In this document: positions 1 through 12,100 of the stretch, piece by piece
How the letters are laid out: each line of letters opens with the position of its first letter
Position numbering within the stretch: the stretch's first letter is position 1
NCBI GenBank assembly: GCA_037176905.1
Contig: JBBBWG010026646.1
Coordinates: 90,159-154,158 of the forward strand
Source of the DNA: Azolla pinnata
Taxonomy: Eukaryota > Streptophyta > Polypodiopsida > Salviniales > Salviniaceae
Length of the DNA stretch: 64,000 bases
Direction: 5' to 3'
The notes under the pieces: generated by a model
Databases searched by the model: none
Told to the model about the DNA's origin: nothing
Seen by the model: the letters and a program-made list of their open reading frames with translations, nothing else
Position numbers and translations under genes: made by a program

Positions 1-923
1 TATTACAGAATCTTCAAGCGTTTCACGTATTACTTATCAATATTGAACGTCCACGAAATGTTTACCACTCTCACCCAGCATAGCTAAATCATCAACAGTC
101 GTCAATCTCTTTTTAGTTTTCTTGGCATCTTCGATAACAGCCTGTGACAAGAAGAACAACAATTCAGTTGAAATATGTGAATGAGTAGATGGATATGCAT
201 CCAAGTTTAAGTTAAAGAATGTTTTTCTAAAACCCAAGCACACAAATCCTACATCCATAATCTTTATTTGTGATTTCCTCATCTATCTGCTTCTAAAAGC
301 AGAAGTTTTGACGGATGTAGGACACCTTTGGTAAATTTCAGTAAATCATGTGTCTAGCAGGATCGAAACCCTCACTTAAATTACTCCCCCTCACTTAAAT
401 TACTCCCCCTCACGCAAAATCATACCTCGGGTAGGTTACAAATCACACTTGATGAAAAACCGAGCTAGAGTAGTACATAACAAGTAGGACGGAAACCGGA
501 TACACAGCATGTCGCATGCAATCCAAACTTGGCAAAGAGATCCGCTAATAATCTGCGCGGCATTAAATTAATAGAAACGGACGTCTGGAGCACGTTGCTG
601 GCTTTTATTTATAGATATGTGGTAATAAAAGCCTGCAACGTGCGAGGGAGAGGGGGTGGAAAAAACCAATTTGCATCCACGAGGAAAAGCTGCGCATTCA
701 AATTGTGCTTACTAACCTGCCACATACGAATCATGTGCCGAGTCCAGAGGTCAGGAGGAACCGGAGAAACGGGAACGGCGGAGGAGGACGGAGGTGGGGA
801 CTTGGAGCGAGCTCTGCGGAGGTTCCCGGGGGAAGGAGGAGGAGAGGATCTGCACTGCTCAACGGGGATGCGACGGGAGCTATGAGCCACCTCATTGGTC
901 TCTGCGCTCGCCATCTCTGTCTG

Positions 924-957
<34 letters not shown>

Positions 958-2500
958 TTTCCTTCGTTCCTTCGTCCCTTCGTCTCATAACCTTTCAAAA
1001 ACAAATTAAGAACAAGAAGAAAAAAAAACAACACGGAAAGGAAAATCTTTTCATTGCCGGAGTTCACACAGAAGAGGAAAAACTGTTAATTTCTGTCAGA
1101 TCTCAGAAGTCTGTTTCTGTTATCTCTGATTTCAGAAGTCTGTTCCGCGAATGCGATCGATCATCTAGGGTTTGTGTTCAGGGTCGCGATCGATCGATCG
1201 CCTGTTTCTGTTATCTCTGATTTCAGAAGTCTGTTCCGCGAATGCGATCGATCGTCTTGGGTTTGTGTTCAGGGTCGCGATCGATTGATCGATTGTACTT
1301 TGGTGGAGGTGATCGGCGAATCTAAAGAGACATACGCAGCTCCAATCGCGTTCGATTATCGGCGGAAAACGCGCCTAAAAACTTGGCCGTTTTACGAAAA
1401 CCTTGGAGTGGTTCAGACTGCATATTCCGACCCTCGCCTTCTCAGCTGCCGACGAGTCTTGGGATTGAGCTTTGTAGAAGCAAACGACACAGAAAAAATA
1501 AATTGGTATGTACCTTACATTAGAGGAAAAAAGAGAACTCGACATCATCAGCAGCAACAATCGCTCGACCGAGTCAGCGTTTAGGGTTTTAGGGTTCAGG
1601 GCAAGATCGCGAACAAAATCCTTTGGTACGAATCGTGCCCAATAAACAAAAGGTGCGGGATCACTCGTGGACACACTCGGCAACAGGTGGCTCTCGGCAT
1701 CCATTGGAGTGGAGCACAAGAGAGGATGTCTGTGTGTACATACTACGAGCGGATAAGCTCGAATCTAGTCCGGGCTACGAATCTGACGTGTTCCCCATTT
1801 TAACTTGGGCGCCAAAAACAACGCAAGGAAACAGAAGAAGAAGCAAGAAAAAGAAGAAGAAGAAGACGGGAAGTCTTCCAAACCAAGGTTGAATTGGGTC
1901 CTAAAAGAGGTACCGACAAAACCACAGGCATCGTATTGGCCCAGACACTTGCGGAGCACCTAAAACCCTAAACCCTGAACCCTACATGTTTCTCTTTTAG
2001 AGTCCATGATCTGATCGAAACCTGTACAAATAAGGAACCAAAACCAAGAGAAAAGACAACATCGATTAATCCAAGAGAAGCGCGGGCATTTTGAGACTCT
2101 GTAAGTAGAAAAGACAAGACAACATCGATTAATCCACCGATACATATAATATATATATATATATATGTACACGCATGCACAATGACATCATCCATAAGCG
2201 AAAACCCTAATCTTTGCCAGCGGTACTTGCTACGATCGGCGACGACAACAGTGTGTAATGCCTCCCCGTCGTCAGCATTGGGTCATTGCCCCCAGAGTGC
2301 CCATAAATACATATAACGCATTGACTGCGTCATTTATGTCCTGCCCCGCCCAGGGGCAGAGCGCGTCCGATCGTCTGGTCCATGGAACTGTTCCCGCTTT
2401 GCTCGCCTGTTTTTCTTTTTTAATCGCGAATCGGTCGAGTGGGAAACATCGATCTGATCACCTACATGCATACGCACATGTATATGTAAAAATGTATGTA
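1..2500. other. No recognisable gene; mixed low-complexity DNA
   Basis: I see no protein family in this stretch on either strand. A short minus-strand frame at 37-282 (81 codons) matches nothing I know. The region has CGT/CGC trinucleotide runs near 925-960, GAA-rich tracts near 1840-1865, an AT dinucleotide run near 2144-2166 and a repeated motif around 2055 and 2118. Telomere-like TTTAGGG units occur at 1581-1606 and, in the opposite orientation, at 1961-1985. The longer frames across 609-1220 are repeat-encoded on both strands at once and are not supported as genes. Confidence 0.5.
1111..1290. repeat. 91-bp tandem duplication, two copies
   Basis: Copy 1 runs 1111-1201 and copy 2 starts at 1202. 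Both begin CTGTTTCTGTTATCTCTGAT and end in a GATCGAT-rich stretch. They differ at only a few bases, so the duplication looks recent. The motif TCTAGGGTTTGTGTTCAGGG of copy 1 recurs in copy 2 with small changes. Confidence 0.9.
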
Positions 2501-2541
2501 ACGTATCTGCTCTAATACAATGCCCACGTTTGTAGCGTAAC

Positions 2542-2641
2542 GCCCTGTCTGTTTAGGGCCTTTCAAGCAAGGGCGTTATGCATTAGGAACGGCGTTGACA
2601 TACAACACCCTTCCAATTCACCGCGTTCTACTAGACAGGGC
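2542..2641. repeat. Possible MITE-like element with short inverted ends
   Basis: GCCCTGTCT at 2542-2550 is the exact reverse complement of AGACAGGGC at 2633-2641, giving a 100-bp unit with 9-bp inverted ends. The interior repeats related words (AGGGCGTTATG, GAACGGCG, AGAGGGCGC). I cannot see a clear target-site duplication, so a small non-autonomous DNA transposon is only one reading. Confidence 0.3.
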
Positions 2642-4054
2642 ATTCTATTAGAGAGGGCGCTCAATTAGAGCAAACACGTTATATATATTCAGTATTAGTA
2701 AAACCAATCCCAGAAAACATCAGAATGGACCCACCTGATTTATATCTGGTGTAGTTTTTTGAGCGGCGATTTACATGATTGTAGCACGCTGAGCGTTTTC
2801 TTTTTTGGGGGGGGGATCGATCGGCCATCGTAAAACCCAGAATCTCGCGCATTGGCCAGGCGGTCGATCGGCCAATTGACGGACCGACGGATCGATCGAT
2901 CGGCAAGTTAACTGGGCCATCCACGATGGAATCGCGATCATTATTATTGTAGCTGAATTGTTACCACGATCAAACACGCACAACAATAATAACAATCTGC
3001 TGATGCGGAGGATACTTGAGCAAATGCGCCGTTTGGACGCATCAATCCTCTTTACCAAATCAATCATATGGTCCGTGAGGTTAAACGATGATGCTGGTCG
3101 CGGTGGTGCTGATGGTGGTGCTGATGATGATGATGATGATGATGGTCATGACAGTGATGATGGATGATGGTGATGGTGATGATGACGATGGCGACGCCCA
3201 TGGTGATGGTGATGGTGGCGATGGTAATGTGGTGATGATGACGATGGAAATCCGCTTCATAATGTCCTCGGATAGTTTAGCTACACACAAACCCTAAAAT
3301 TAACATTACCCTGTAATTTGGTTAATTAATCACTAAAAAAACTCAAGAAAAAAAAAGAAATAAGAAAGACTTTGTTAGAAAAAAACAAACGCCTACCGAA
3401 ATGACCAAAACCTATATTTTAAATTTTTTAACGCCTACTCAAATAAAAGCTAACGCCTGCTCTTGTCTTGCACTACAAATTAGCACCCGATTGATTCCGT
3501 CAGTATATCGCCCGTCGATCCCACTGAATTGATCTTCATCGATTCCCTTGTTACATCTGCTTAACAGAAGTTAGTCATTTTGAGAATCTAAATCACTTGA
3601 TCAACGCGTTAATCTGGTATTTAATCAAAGTGGCTGAAAGTCGAGCAATAATAGCTGAAAGTTAATCAATTGATTGAGTTGAAGAGGAAGAAAAAAAGCG
3701 TGTGTTGTGTTTTGTACTCTGGACTGCCCACCTTTCTTTTTTGTCTTTAAGAAAACACGTTCATTTCATTTCTAAAAAAGCAAAAAAAGAAGCATCTTAT
3801 ATATATATATATATATATGTATTTATATGTACACATCTCCGGGGGAGAATATATTTACATGGGCTGCCGTAAATTAATTAAATAATTAATTAATCGATCA
3901 ATTGATTTCTTTTCCTGCGATGTGGGAAATTTTATGGAAAACAAAAACCGAGCGACAAAACCGCGGGAAATTATAAAAACAAAATTCTCATTTTCCGCTC
4001 TCTATCATCTCACGGTCATCAGTCACTGTCTCCCGCCTTCTCTCTCTAGCTTCC
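2642..4054. other. Gene-free stretch with GATCGATC- and AT-rich sequence
   Basis: No coding family is visible. The stretch holds GATCGATCGG-rich sequence at 2815-2910, a GATGAT tract (listed separately), AT-rich sequence with an (AT)n run at about 3799-3818, and CT-rich sequence just before the CAT/CAC satellite. Confidence 0.5.
3085..3250. repeat. Imperfect GATGAT/GGTGAT trinucleotide tract
   Basis: About 165 bp of imperfect GAT/GGT trinucleotides (ATGATGATGATGATGATGG and similar). It is the reverse-complement class of the larger CAT/CAC tract 1 kb downstream. Open frames here on both strands are only a product of the repeat. Confidence 0.9.
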
Positions 4055-5385
4055 TTCCACTGTACACTTCTTCGTCACCATCGCCACCATCACCACCACC
4101 ATGACCATCATCGCGATCACCACCATTCACCACCATCATCATCACCACCACGGCCATGGCCATCACCAGCATCACCATCATCACCTTCATCACCAGCATC
4201 ACCATCATGACCTTCATCACCATCATCACCATGATCACCATCATGATCATCTTCACCACCACCACCTGCATCAACATCACCACCAGCACCACCGCACCAT
4301 CATCATCATCACCAGCATCATCATCATCACCACCATGATCACCATCACCACCATCACCACCACCACCATCGCCATCATGATCATGAACATCTTCACCACC
4401 ACCAGCATCATCATCACCACCAGCACCACCATCATCATCACCAGCACCACCATCATCACCATCGCCGCCACCACCACGATCAACATGATCAGCAGCACCA
4501 CCATCATCATCATGAACACTGCCATCACCACCAGCACCATCATCGTCCACACCATCACGATAGCGATCATGATCATCACACCTCATCATCATCACCACCA
4601 CCACCATCACCATGATCACCGTCATGATCATCTTCATAACCACCACCATCACCATGATCACCGTCATGACCATTGCCATCACCACCACCATCATCATCAT
4701 CATCATCATCATCATCACCACCACCACCATCACCATGATCAGTATCATGACCACCGCCATCACCATCACCACCAGCACCAGCATCATCACCACCACCACC
4801 ATCACGATCATGATCATGATCACCTTCAGCACCATCATTATGATCACCATCACCACCACCACCACCATCATCATCACGATCATGATCATATTCAGCACCA
4901 CAACCATCACCACCATGATCATCATGACCATTGCCATCACCACCATCATCACCATATACATATCTGATAGAGCTTTTGATACTGCCAGCATCATGACCAT
5001 CGCCAGCACAGCACCATCACCATGATCACCATCATGACCATCGCCATCCCACCACCATCACCATGATCACCATCATGACCATTGCCACCACGACCACCAT
5101 CACCATGATCACCATCATGACCATCGCCATCCCATCACCATCACCATGATCACCTTCATGACCATTGCCACCACGACCACCATCGCCATGATCACCATCA
5201 TGACCATTGCCACCACCACCACCATCACCATGATCACCATCATGACCATTGCCACCGCAACCACCACCATCATCATCACCACCATCACCATCATCATCAT
5301 AATCATCATCATCATCATCATCTTCATCTTCATCATCTTCACCATCATCATCATCTTCTTCTTCTTCATCTGCTGCTGCAGCTGC
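4055..5385. repeat. 1.3-kb CAT/CAC imperfect trinucleotide satellite
   Basis: Nearly every triplet is CAC, CAT, ATC or a one-base variant, with interspersed CATGATCACC blocks. The plus strand reads as a histidine-rich open frame (4101-4967) and the minus strand as a Met/Val/Asp-rich one (4023-5009) over the same bases, which marks repeat-driven openness, not coding. The tract ends in TCT/TCATC triplets at about 5385, some 750 bp before the AGO1 start codon. Confidence 0.9.
5021..5250. repeat. 41-42-bp higher-order repeat inside the CAT/CAC tract
   Basis: The block CATGATCACCATCATGACC (one copy reads CTTCATGACC) recurs at 5021, 5062, 5104, 5145, 5187 and 5229. The spacing of 41 or 42 bp shows that segments of the simple repeat were amplified as longer units. 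Copies carry alternating GCCATCCCA and GCCACCACG linkers. Confidence 0.8.
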
Positions 5386-5389
5386 AGAA

Positions 5390-6131
5390 AGACCGAAGGA
5401 CGGACATCGCCAGAGCCACCATTTCCTGCTTCTTTCCTGCTCCATTCCTCCATTTTCACCTCCTTTCTCGAAGATCTCTCCGCTCCCAGAGTTCCGCCGT
5501 CAAGCGAAAGGCTTCTTCGAAGAGCAGCAGCAGGAAACTCCCCCCTTCCCTCCTCCTCCTCGCCAAGCTCCAACCTTCGCCAAGCTCCCATAGCTTCTCA
5601 CTCGTGTAAATTCTCGCTTCTTCTCCGCCTCTTTCTCCCGTTTTCCCTCTGCAGACCAGCTGTTTGCTATGTGGAAGTAGAAGAAGCAAGAAGAAGGAAG
5701 AAGAAGAAGGAGGAAGGAGGAGGAAGGAGGAAGGAGGAAGGAGGAAGGAGGAGGAAGAAGAAGAAGAACTAGATCTCTACGTATGTTTTGCTGATTTGCT
5801 CCATAATGTCTGTGCGTATGGTTCTGCGTGTCTGTGTCCGCGAAGAAGGACGCCATGCCCCGGCCAATTTCCCGTTTTTCCTCTCCTTCTCCGTATCACA
5901 AAGCTGTGCTACTGTCGAAAATCCTTCGGTTTCTCTGACGGTTTTTCTTCTGTTTCTTCAACCCCGTTTGCAGTGCAGGAATTGGAGCGAGCAAGGCAGT
6001 AGCAGTAGCGAGAGAGCGAGAGAGAGCGAGAGAGAGCGCTTCTGTGTTCGTGTGCCGGGAAAGAATCTGAAGACGGAAGAAGACAGAAACAGGCTAAATC
6101 CGAAGATCGGTTGATCCGAATCACAAGCAAA
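5390..6131 (+). promoter_or_regulatory. Probable AGO1 5' leader with a 5'-UTR intron
   Basis: The stretch between the satellite and the AGO1 start is CT-rich, then GA-rich (GAAGGAGGA units at about 5690-5770). A good donor, CTACGTATGT, lies at 5781 and an acceptor, CGTTTGCAG, ends at 5973; the sequence between is T-rich and intron-like. I infer a leader exon, a roughly 193-bp 5'-UTR intron and a second leader part with GAGAGAGCGAGA repeats up to the ATG at 6132. No transcript evidence is available. Confidence 0.45.
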
Positions 6132-9100
6132 ATGCCTCGCCGAAGAAAGACTCCCAAGGACGGAGAGGAGGCCATCAGGGAAGAGGCGGCTGGATCGTCG
6201 AGGTCCGGCCTCGAGCCCCCGGCCATTGCCCCTTCTGCTCCTCCTCGCACCACAGTCGCTGATGCCGTTTCCAAGGTCGAACCACGATCAATTATCTCGC
6301 AGAATCTGCAGCAGCAGCAGCAGCAGCAGAGCCGGATCAATCGCTCCTCTCCATCTCTGCCTGGTGGCGTTGGTACCAAATCCCAAGCCGAAGCTTCAGG
6401 AAGCAGCAGCAGCAGCAGCAGCAGGAGATCGGGAGCTGATCCGGCTAGCTATGGAGGAGCAAGCTCCGGTAAATCATCGTCTGCAGCAGCTCCAGGCCAA
6501 GGCAATCGCGCTGCTTCCACCATGACCATCATTTCACCTCCCGATCTGCCCCAAGCTTCTTCCTTTTCTTCTTCTTCTTCTTCTTCTTCTTCTGCATCCA
6601 CGCAATCCTTCCCATCGTCTCTAATCCCTTCCCTTCAGCAGCAGCAGCAGCAACAGCAAGAGCAGCAGCAACCTCAGCTTCAGCATGCCATGGCTCAATA
6701 TCGCGGCAAGGCCCCCCTTTTCGCCCCTGCACCTGCTAACCCTAACCCTATACCTGCACTTCAAGGGCCTGCTTTCTTCATGCCGCCTCCCACGACCAAT
6801 CCCCTCCAACAACATCAACATCCTGCTGGTGCAGTCACCCCTTACACTGCTGTTTCAATGCCGGGTCAGAACCCCAGTTCTTTCATGTCTGCTCAGGCTA
6901 TGGCACCTCCGTTCATGCCCGCCCATTCCTCTGTCCTTCCACCTCCACCTCCCGACCAATTTCAAGGCGCCGTGCAGCCACAATTCCAAGGCGTTAATCT
7001 TCCGATGCAATACTCTGGCAGCGAGGTCACTAGACTGCCAGCTCTGCCCTTAGATCAGCAAAGCAAACCGCAGCAGCTACCGCTGTCAAGTAAGAAGCTT
7101 CGCTTCCCTTTGCGGCCTGGGAAAGGGCATACTGGAATCAAATGCATTGTCAAGGCCAACCATTTCTTTGCCGAGCTTCCTGACAAAGACCTCCATCAAT
7201 ACGATGTATGTACATCCGACATTCTCAAATTTTAAGCGTTCTTCTGTACCATCCGTAAGAATTTTCTCATAATTTCTCCATGTAGCACTTCTTCTTGACG
7301 GGTAAATTTTAAGCTTTTTCTTTCCTTCTTCTGTCTTGCATGCCGAATTTTGTTTTTACTTTGCTCCCCCAGATAAGATTCATTCATGAACGTAAGTGTT
7401 GTCTGTACGAGCTACAAGATCACCCTCACGAGCTCTCTTTCGGTTTACATCACTGCCTTGCATAGAGATTCGAGAATGCTAATCTGAGGGTAATTTCTTG
7501 TTTTACTGAAGGTTACTATCACACCAGAGGTTACGTCAAGGGGAGTGAACCGTGCTGTAATGGAGCAGCTAGTAAAGCTTCATCGCGAGTCCTCCTTAGG
7601 AAGGAGGCTTCCAGCTTATGACGGAAGGAAAAGCATGTACACTGCTGGGCCCTTACCGTTTCAGAGTAAAGAATTTACCATCACTCTGCTGGATGAAGAT
7701 GATGGTAGCAGTATTCAGAAGAGGTATGGAATGGTATATAATCCGCGAGTGCTGCTAGACTGATAAAAAAATTTCATTTCTTTATGTGCACGTCTATATG
7801 GAATGATTGCATTAAGATTATTGATATCGCCACAGTTATGCTTATGCAGCCTTGTGATTTTTGCTGATGTATATTTTGTTTTGCTGTTGAGCTGCTAAAA
7901 TGCCGCAGAAGGGAGAGGCAATTTAAAGTTGTGATTAAGTTTGCAGCCAGAGCAGATTTACATCATCTCGGTGAGTTTCTTCAAGGTCGGCAGGCAGATG
8001 CTCCTCAAGAAGCTTTGCAAGTTCTTGATATTGTCTTGAGGGAGCTTCCCACTCAAAGGTTCTGCCCTGTTGGGAGATCCTTCTATTCTCCGAACCTTGG
8101 TAGACGCCAATCACTGGGTGAAGGACTGGAAAGCTGGAGAGGGTTTTATCAGAGTATTAGGCCAACTCAAATGGGTCTCTCACTCAACATAGGTAAGGTA
8201 TTTGGATTTGGGTTCACAATGTGTAACTCCACAATGAAGATAGTTTCTCTCTCTGTATATCCACGCGATGGGCCTTAGAAATATGTGTTTTTTTACGAGG
8301 TTACAGTGTCCTACTTCTGAGAATATGTGGTTCTATCGTGTTAAGCTTCAGAACTATTAGCTAAATAAACGAACATTCTGTTCCTGTTTATAGATATGTC
8401 TTCCACGGCTTTCATTGAGCTAAATAAACTAACATTCTGTTCCTATTTCTAGATATGTCTTCAACGGCTTTCATTGAGCCTCTCCCTGTTACGGAATTTG
8501 TATCTCAGCTGCTTTGCAAGGACGTCTCACGTCATCTTTCTGATGCCGACCGAATAAAAGTATGTTTGAAGAATGTGTATTGTAACCATTTAGACAATCT
8601 TTATCCTCTTTTTCCTAAATTATGTCGTTTAATTCATCAAATGATAAATGCTCCTTTGTACGTGTTTGACGCATCACAAGATCAAGAAAGCTCTTCGAGG
8701 AGTAAAGGTTGAAGTAACTCATCGTGGTAACATGCGTCGCAAATATCGGATATCTGGTCTAACATCACAGCCTACTCAGGAACTAACGTATGCTGGGCAT
8801 TGATAAGCTTAAGTTTTCTTGTCGAGTACACTGCTGTCATATTAATAAATGTCATTAAATGCCCGATTAATTGTCCATGTTGTCAATCTGTTAAATGATG
8901 TAGGTTTCCTGTAGATGATAAAGGGACCATGAAGTCAGTGGTAGAGTATTTCCAAGAGACATATGCATACACAATAAAGAACACTGTTCTCCCATGTCTT
9001 CAAGTTGGAAATCAGCAACGCCCAAACTATCTACCCATGGAGGTGGATTTCCTTGTTATGTTCCACAGTATCCGTATATTTGGATTCTTGTTTACGTGCA

Positions 9101-12100
9101 AATAATTTCTGTCAATATATTTTGCTCTATCTCTACATTAGGTATGCAAAATTGTGGAGGGTCAGAGGTACTCGAAACGATTAAACGAGAAGCAGATCAC
9201 AGCCCTTTTGAAAGTGACATGTCAACGCCCATTTGACAGGGAGAGAGATATCAGTGAGGTATTGACGCATCACTTTTGTATCTTTGCTTTGAAGTTTTCG
9301 CAAGTTCGGGTATTTGCTACGTTTTAAAACATGGAAATAAGTTGGGGAATTCTTCTAATGCATGAATGCTGCTGTGGTACTATAAATTACTTGGAGACGG
9401 TGCGACACAACTCCTATGCAAATGACCCTTATGCAAGAGAGTTTGGAATTAAGATCAGTGATAGACTGGCTGCTGTTGAAGCTCGGATTCTACCAGCTCC
9501 GCAGGTAATTGAAGTTGTTTTGAGCTGCGTACAGTTTATTATTATGTACACTACATGTTTTATATAGTGTATTTTCTCGCTCTGCAGCTCAAGTACCATG
9601 ATACCGGGAAGCTGAAGGTTTGCCAGCCGGAGATTGGTCAATGGAACATGAGAGACAAAGTAAAGAGAGAATCGCATTCTTTTTTTAGTTACTCATGTAT
9701 AGGGTACCTGAAGAGTAGTTAATTCTTCTAATGTCTTTCCTTGTTCTTGTTAGAAAATGGTAAACGGAGGTGTAGTGAACTATTGGGCATGCATTAATTT
9801 CTCCCGCGGTGTTCAAGAATCTGCTGCTTCTCGATTCTGTCAAGAGTTAGCAGGAATGTGCCAAATATCTGGGATGGTTAGTTTAACACAATCTGATTGA
9901 GCAATCGAGGGATTTGTTGTCATGGTGTTCATAATTTCTGATTTCTCCTAACTTTGGACTTGTTTTCTTTGTTGAATTGCCAGATCTTCACGTCAGAGCC
10001 TGCTATAGGCATACATTCAGCTCGCCCTGATCAGGTCGAGAGAGCACTGAAAATGGTCTTCAAGGATTTTCAGGCACAACACAAAGGCCGTGATCTAGAG
10101 TTGCTCATAGTAATTCTGCCTGATAACAATGGCACTTTGTATGGTTAGTATCAATCCCCCACCCCATCTTACACATGCTACCTATGGTATAAAGCCATGC
10201 ATTTCATTAGCTTTCTTAAGAACAAATTTCTCTCTGCTGAAAGTTGAAAATGTCAATTTCCAATTTAATGTTGCTGTAAGGCTTAAGTAAGAGCACATAT
10301 CCTCAACAAGCTTCCAATTACTGTATAGGTGATTTGAAGCGTATATGTGAGACGGATCTCGGCTTAGTTTCTCAATGCTGCTTAACCAAGCATGTATACA
10401 AAATGAGCAAGCAATATCTTGCTAATGTTGCCTTGAAGATAAATGTGAAGGTTGGTGGCAGAAATACTGTACTTGTCGATGCACTATCCCGCCGCATTCC
10501 TCTGGTCAGTGACATTCCGACCATAATATTTGGAGCTGATGTGACTCACCCACATCCCGGAGAAGATTCCAGTCCTTCTATTGCTGCCGTGAGCTCTTGA
10601 TAAATGAATTTGTTCATTTCATCTTCAATGCTTCAATATGTTTGTTGTTTGTTTGCTAAACATACCTTTTTGTATTTTGTTTTCGATATCTTAGGTTGTG
10701 GCTTCACAAGATTGGCCAGAGGTTACAAAATATGCTGGATTGGTGTGTGCACAAGAACACAGGCAAGAGTTGATTCAAGACTTATTCAAGAGCTGGGTTG
10801 ATCCTGTTCGTGGACCACAAACTGGAGGAATGATAAAGCAAGTTTTTGCTCCAACCAGATCAGTTTTTAATGTAGAGGAGAGCGATTCATGTTTTTTAAT
10901 CTCATAATTTTGGGCTCGTGCAGGGAGCTTTTAATCTCCTTCAGACGAGCAACGGGTCAGAAGCCCCTTCGAATTATCTTTTACAGGTAAAGTGATAATC
11001 ATTTTTCTTTACACCAGTATGTTTTCACAGATCATGCATCATGCTTAAGTATGCTTTGTTTTATGCAGGGATGGCGTGAGTGAAGGCCAATTCTATCAAG
11101 TATTGCTATATGAACTTGATGCTATTCGTAAGGTATATGAGTGAAGCACACTGTAACTGATTCACCTCATATTGCATTTACTATTTGCCATTATATTGTA
11201 TAACCTTCCACTTGAAGCTATGGTCATTTTTTATGGTTACCTTGTCATACAGGCCTGTGCCTCACTTGAACCAAATTATCAGCCTCCCGTCACATTTGTG
11301 GTTGTCCAGAAACGGCACCATACACGTCTTTTTGCAAACAATCATAATGACAGACGGAGCACCGACAATAGTGGAAACATCCTTCCAGGTGAATTGTTGC
11401 TGATAGAGATTGTCTGATTGGCAATCATTTTCTGGTATGCATGGTATTTCTCTGAGTGGGTTACTATGGTCGTCAATCAAGCAGGTACTGTGGTTGATTC
11501 CCGGATATGCCATCCTACTGAGTTCGATTTTTACCTGTGCAGCCATGCTGGGATTCAGGTAAGCCTGAAATCTTGAGTTTATCGTTTGCATAACGTATGG
11601 GTAATATCTGTCTTCCAGGATTTTGTTAAATGTTGTATCAAAAATGGAATATGTTCGGTGTAAGCCCATTTATAGCGGATATGATAACATATAGTTTCAT
11701 TGGTCCATGTCAGCAATGGGTACTTTTTCTCACACGAGATCTTGGACATAGAAAGCTCACAACCCATCTATGTAGCAACATGGCTTATAGAATGTGCTAG
11801 GGTTGCATAGATTAATTTTAATGAGAAGGTTTGATTGAGTAAAGAAAACTAATGGACCTGATTCTCATGATCACAGGGAACGAGTCGACCTGCCCATTAC
11901 CATGTTTTATGGGATGAGAACAATTTCACAGCAGATGGCTTGCAATTACTAACAAACAACCTTTGTTACACGTAAGAAAATCTACATATTATGGTGTACC
12001 TTGAAAATCGAACTGACGCAAGTATGAATATTTCAAAACGTTATATTTAAAGAAAAACATCGGCACATGTTCTTTTGCCTAATTTTAGCATATCTTCTGA

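Noticed and set aside
2542-2641. A confident transposon call
   Set aside because: Only 9-bp inverted ends and no clear target-site duplication; kept as a low-confidence repeat.
4023-5009. Long open frames: a histidine-rich plus-strand protein and a Met/Val/Asp-rich minus-strand protein
   Set aside because: Both strands are open over the same CAT/CAC repeat, there is no domain, and composition is fully explained by the triplets.
10838-10842. Conventional GT donor (CAAGTT) for AGO1 intron 13
   Set aside because: It shifts the frame and destroys MIKELLI; the GC donor keeps it.
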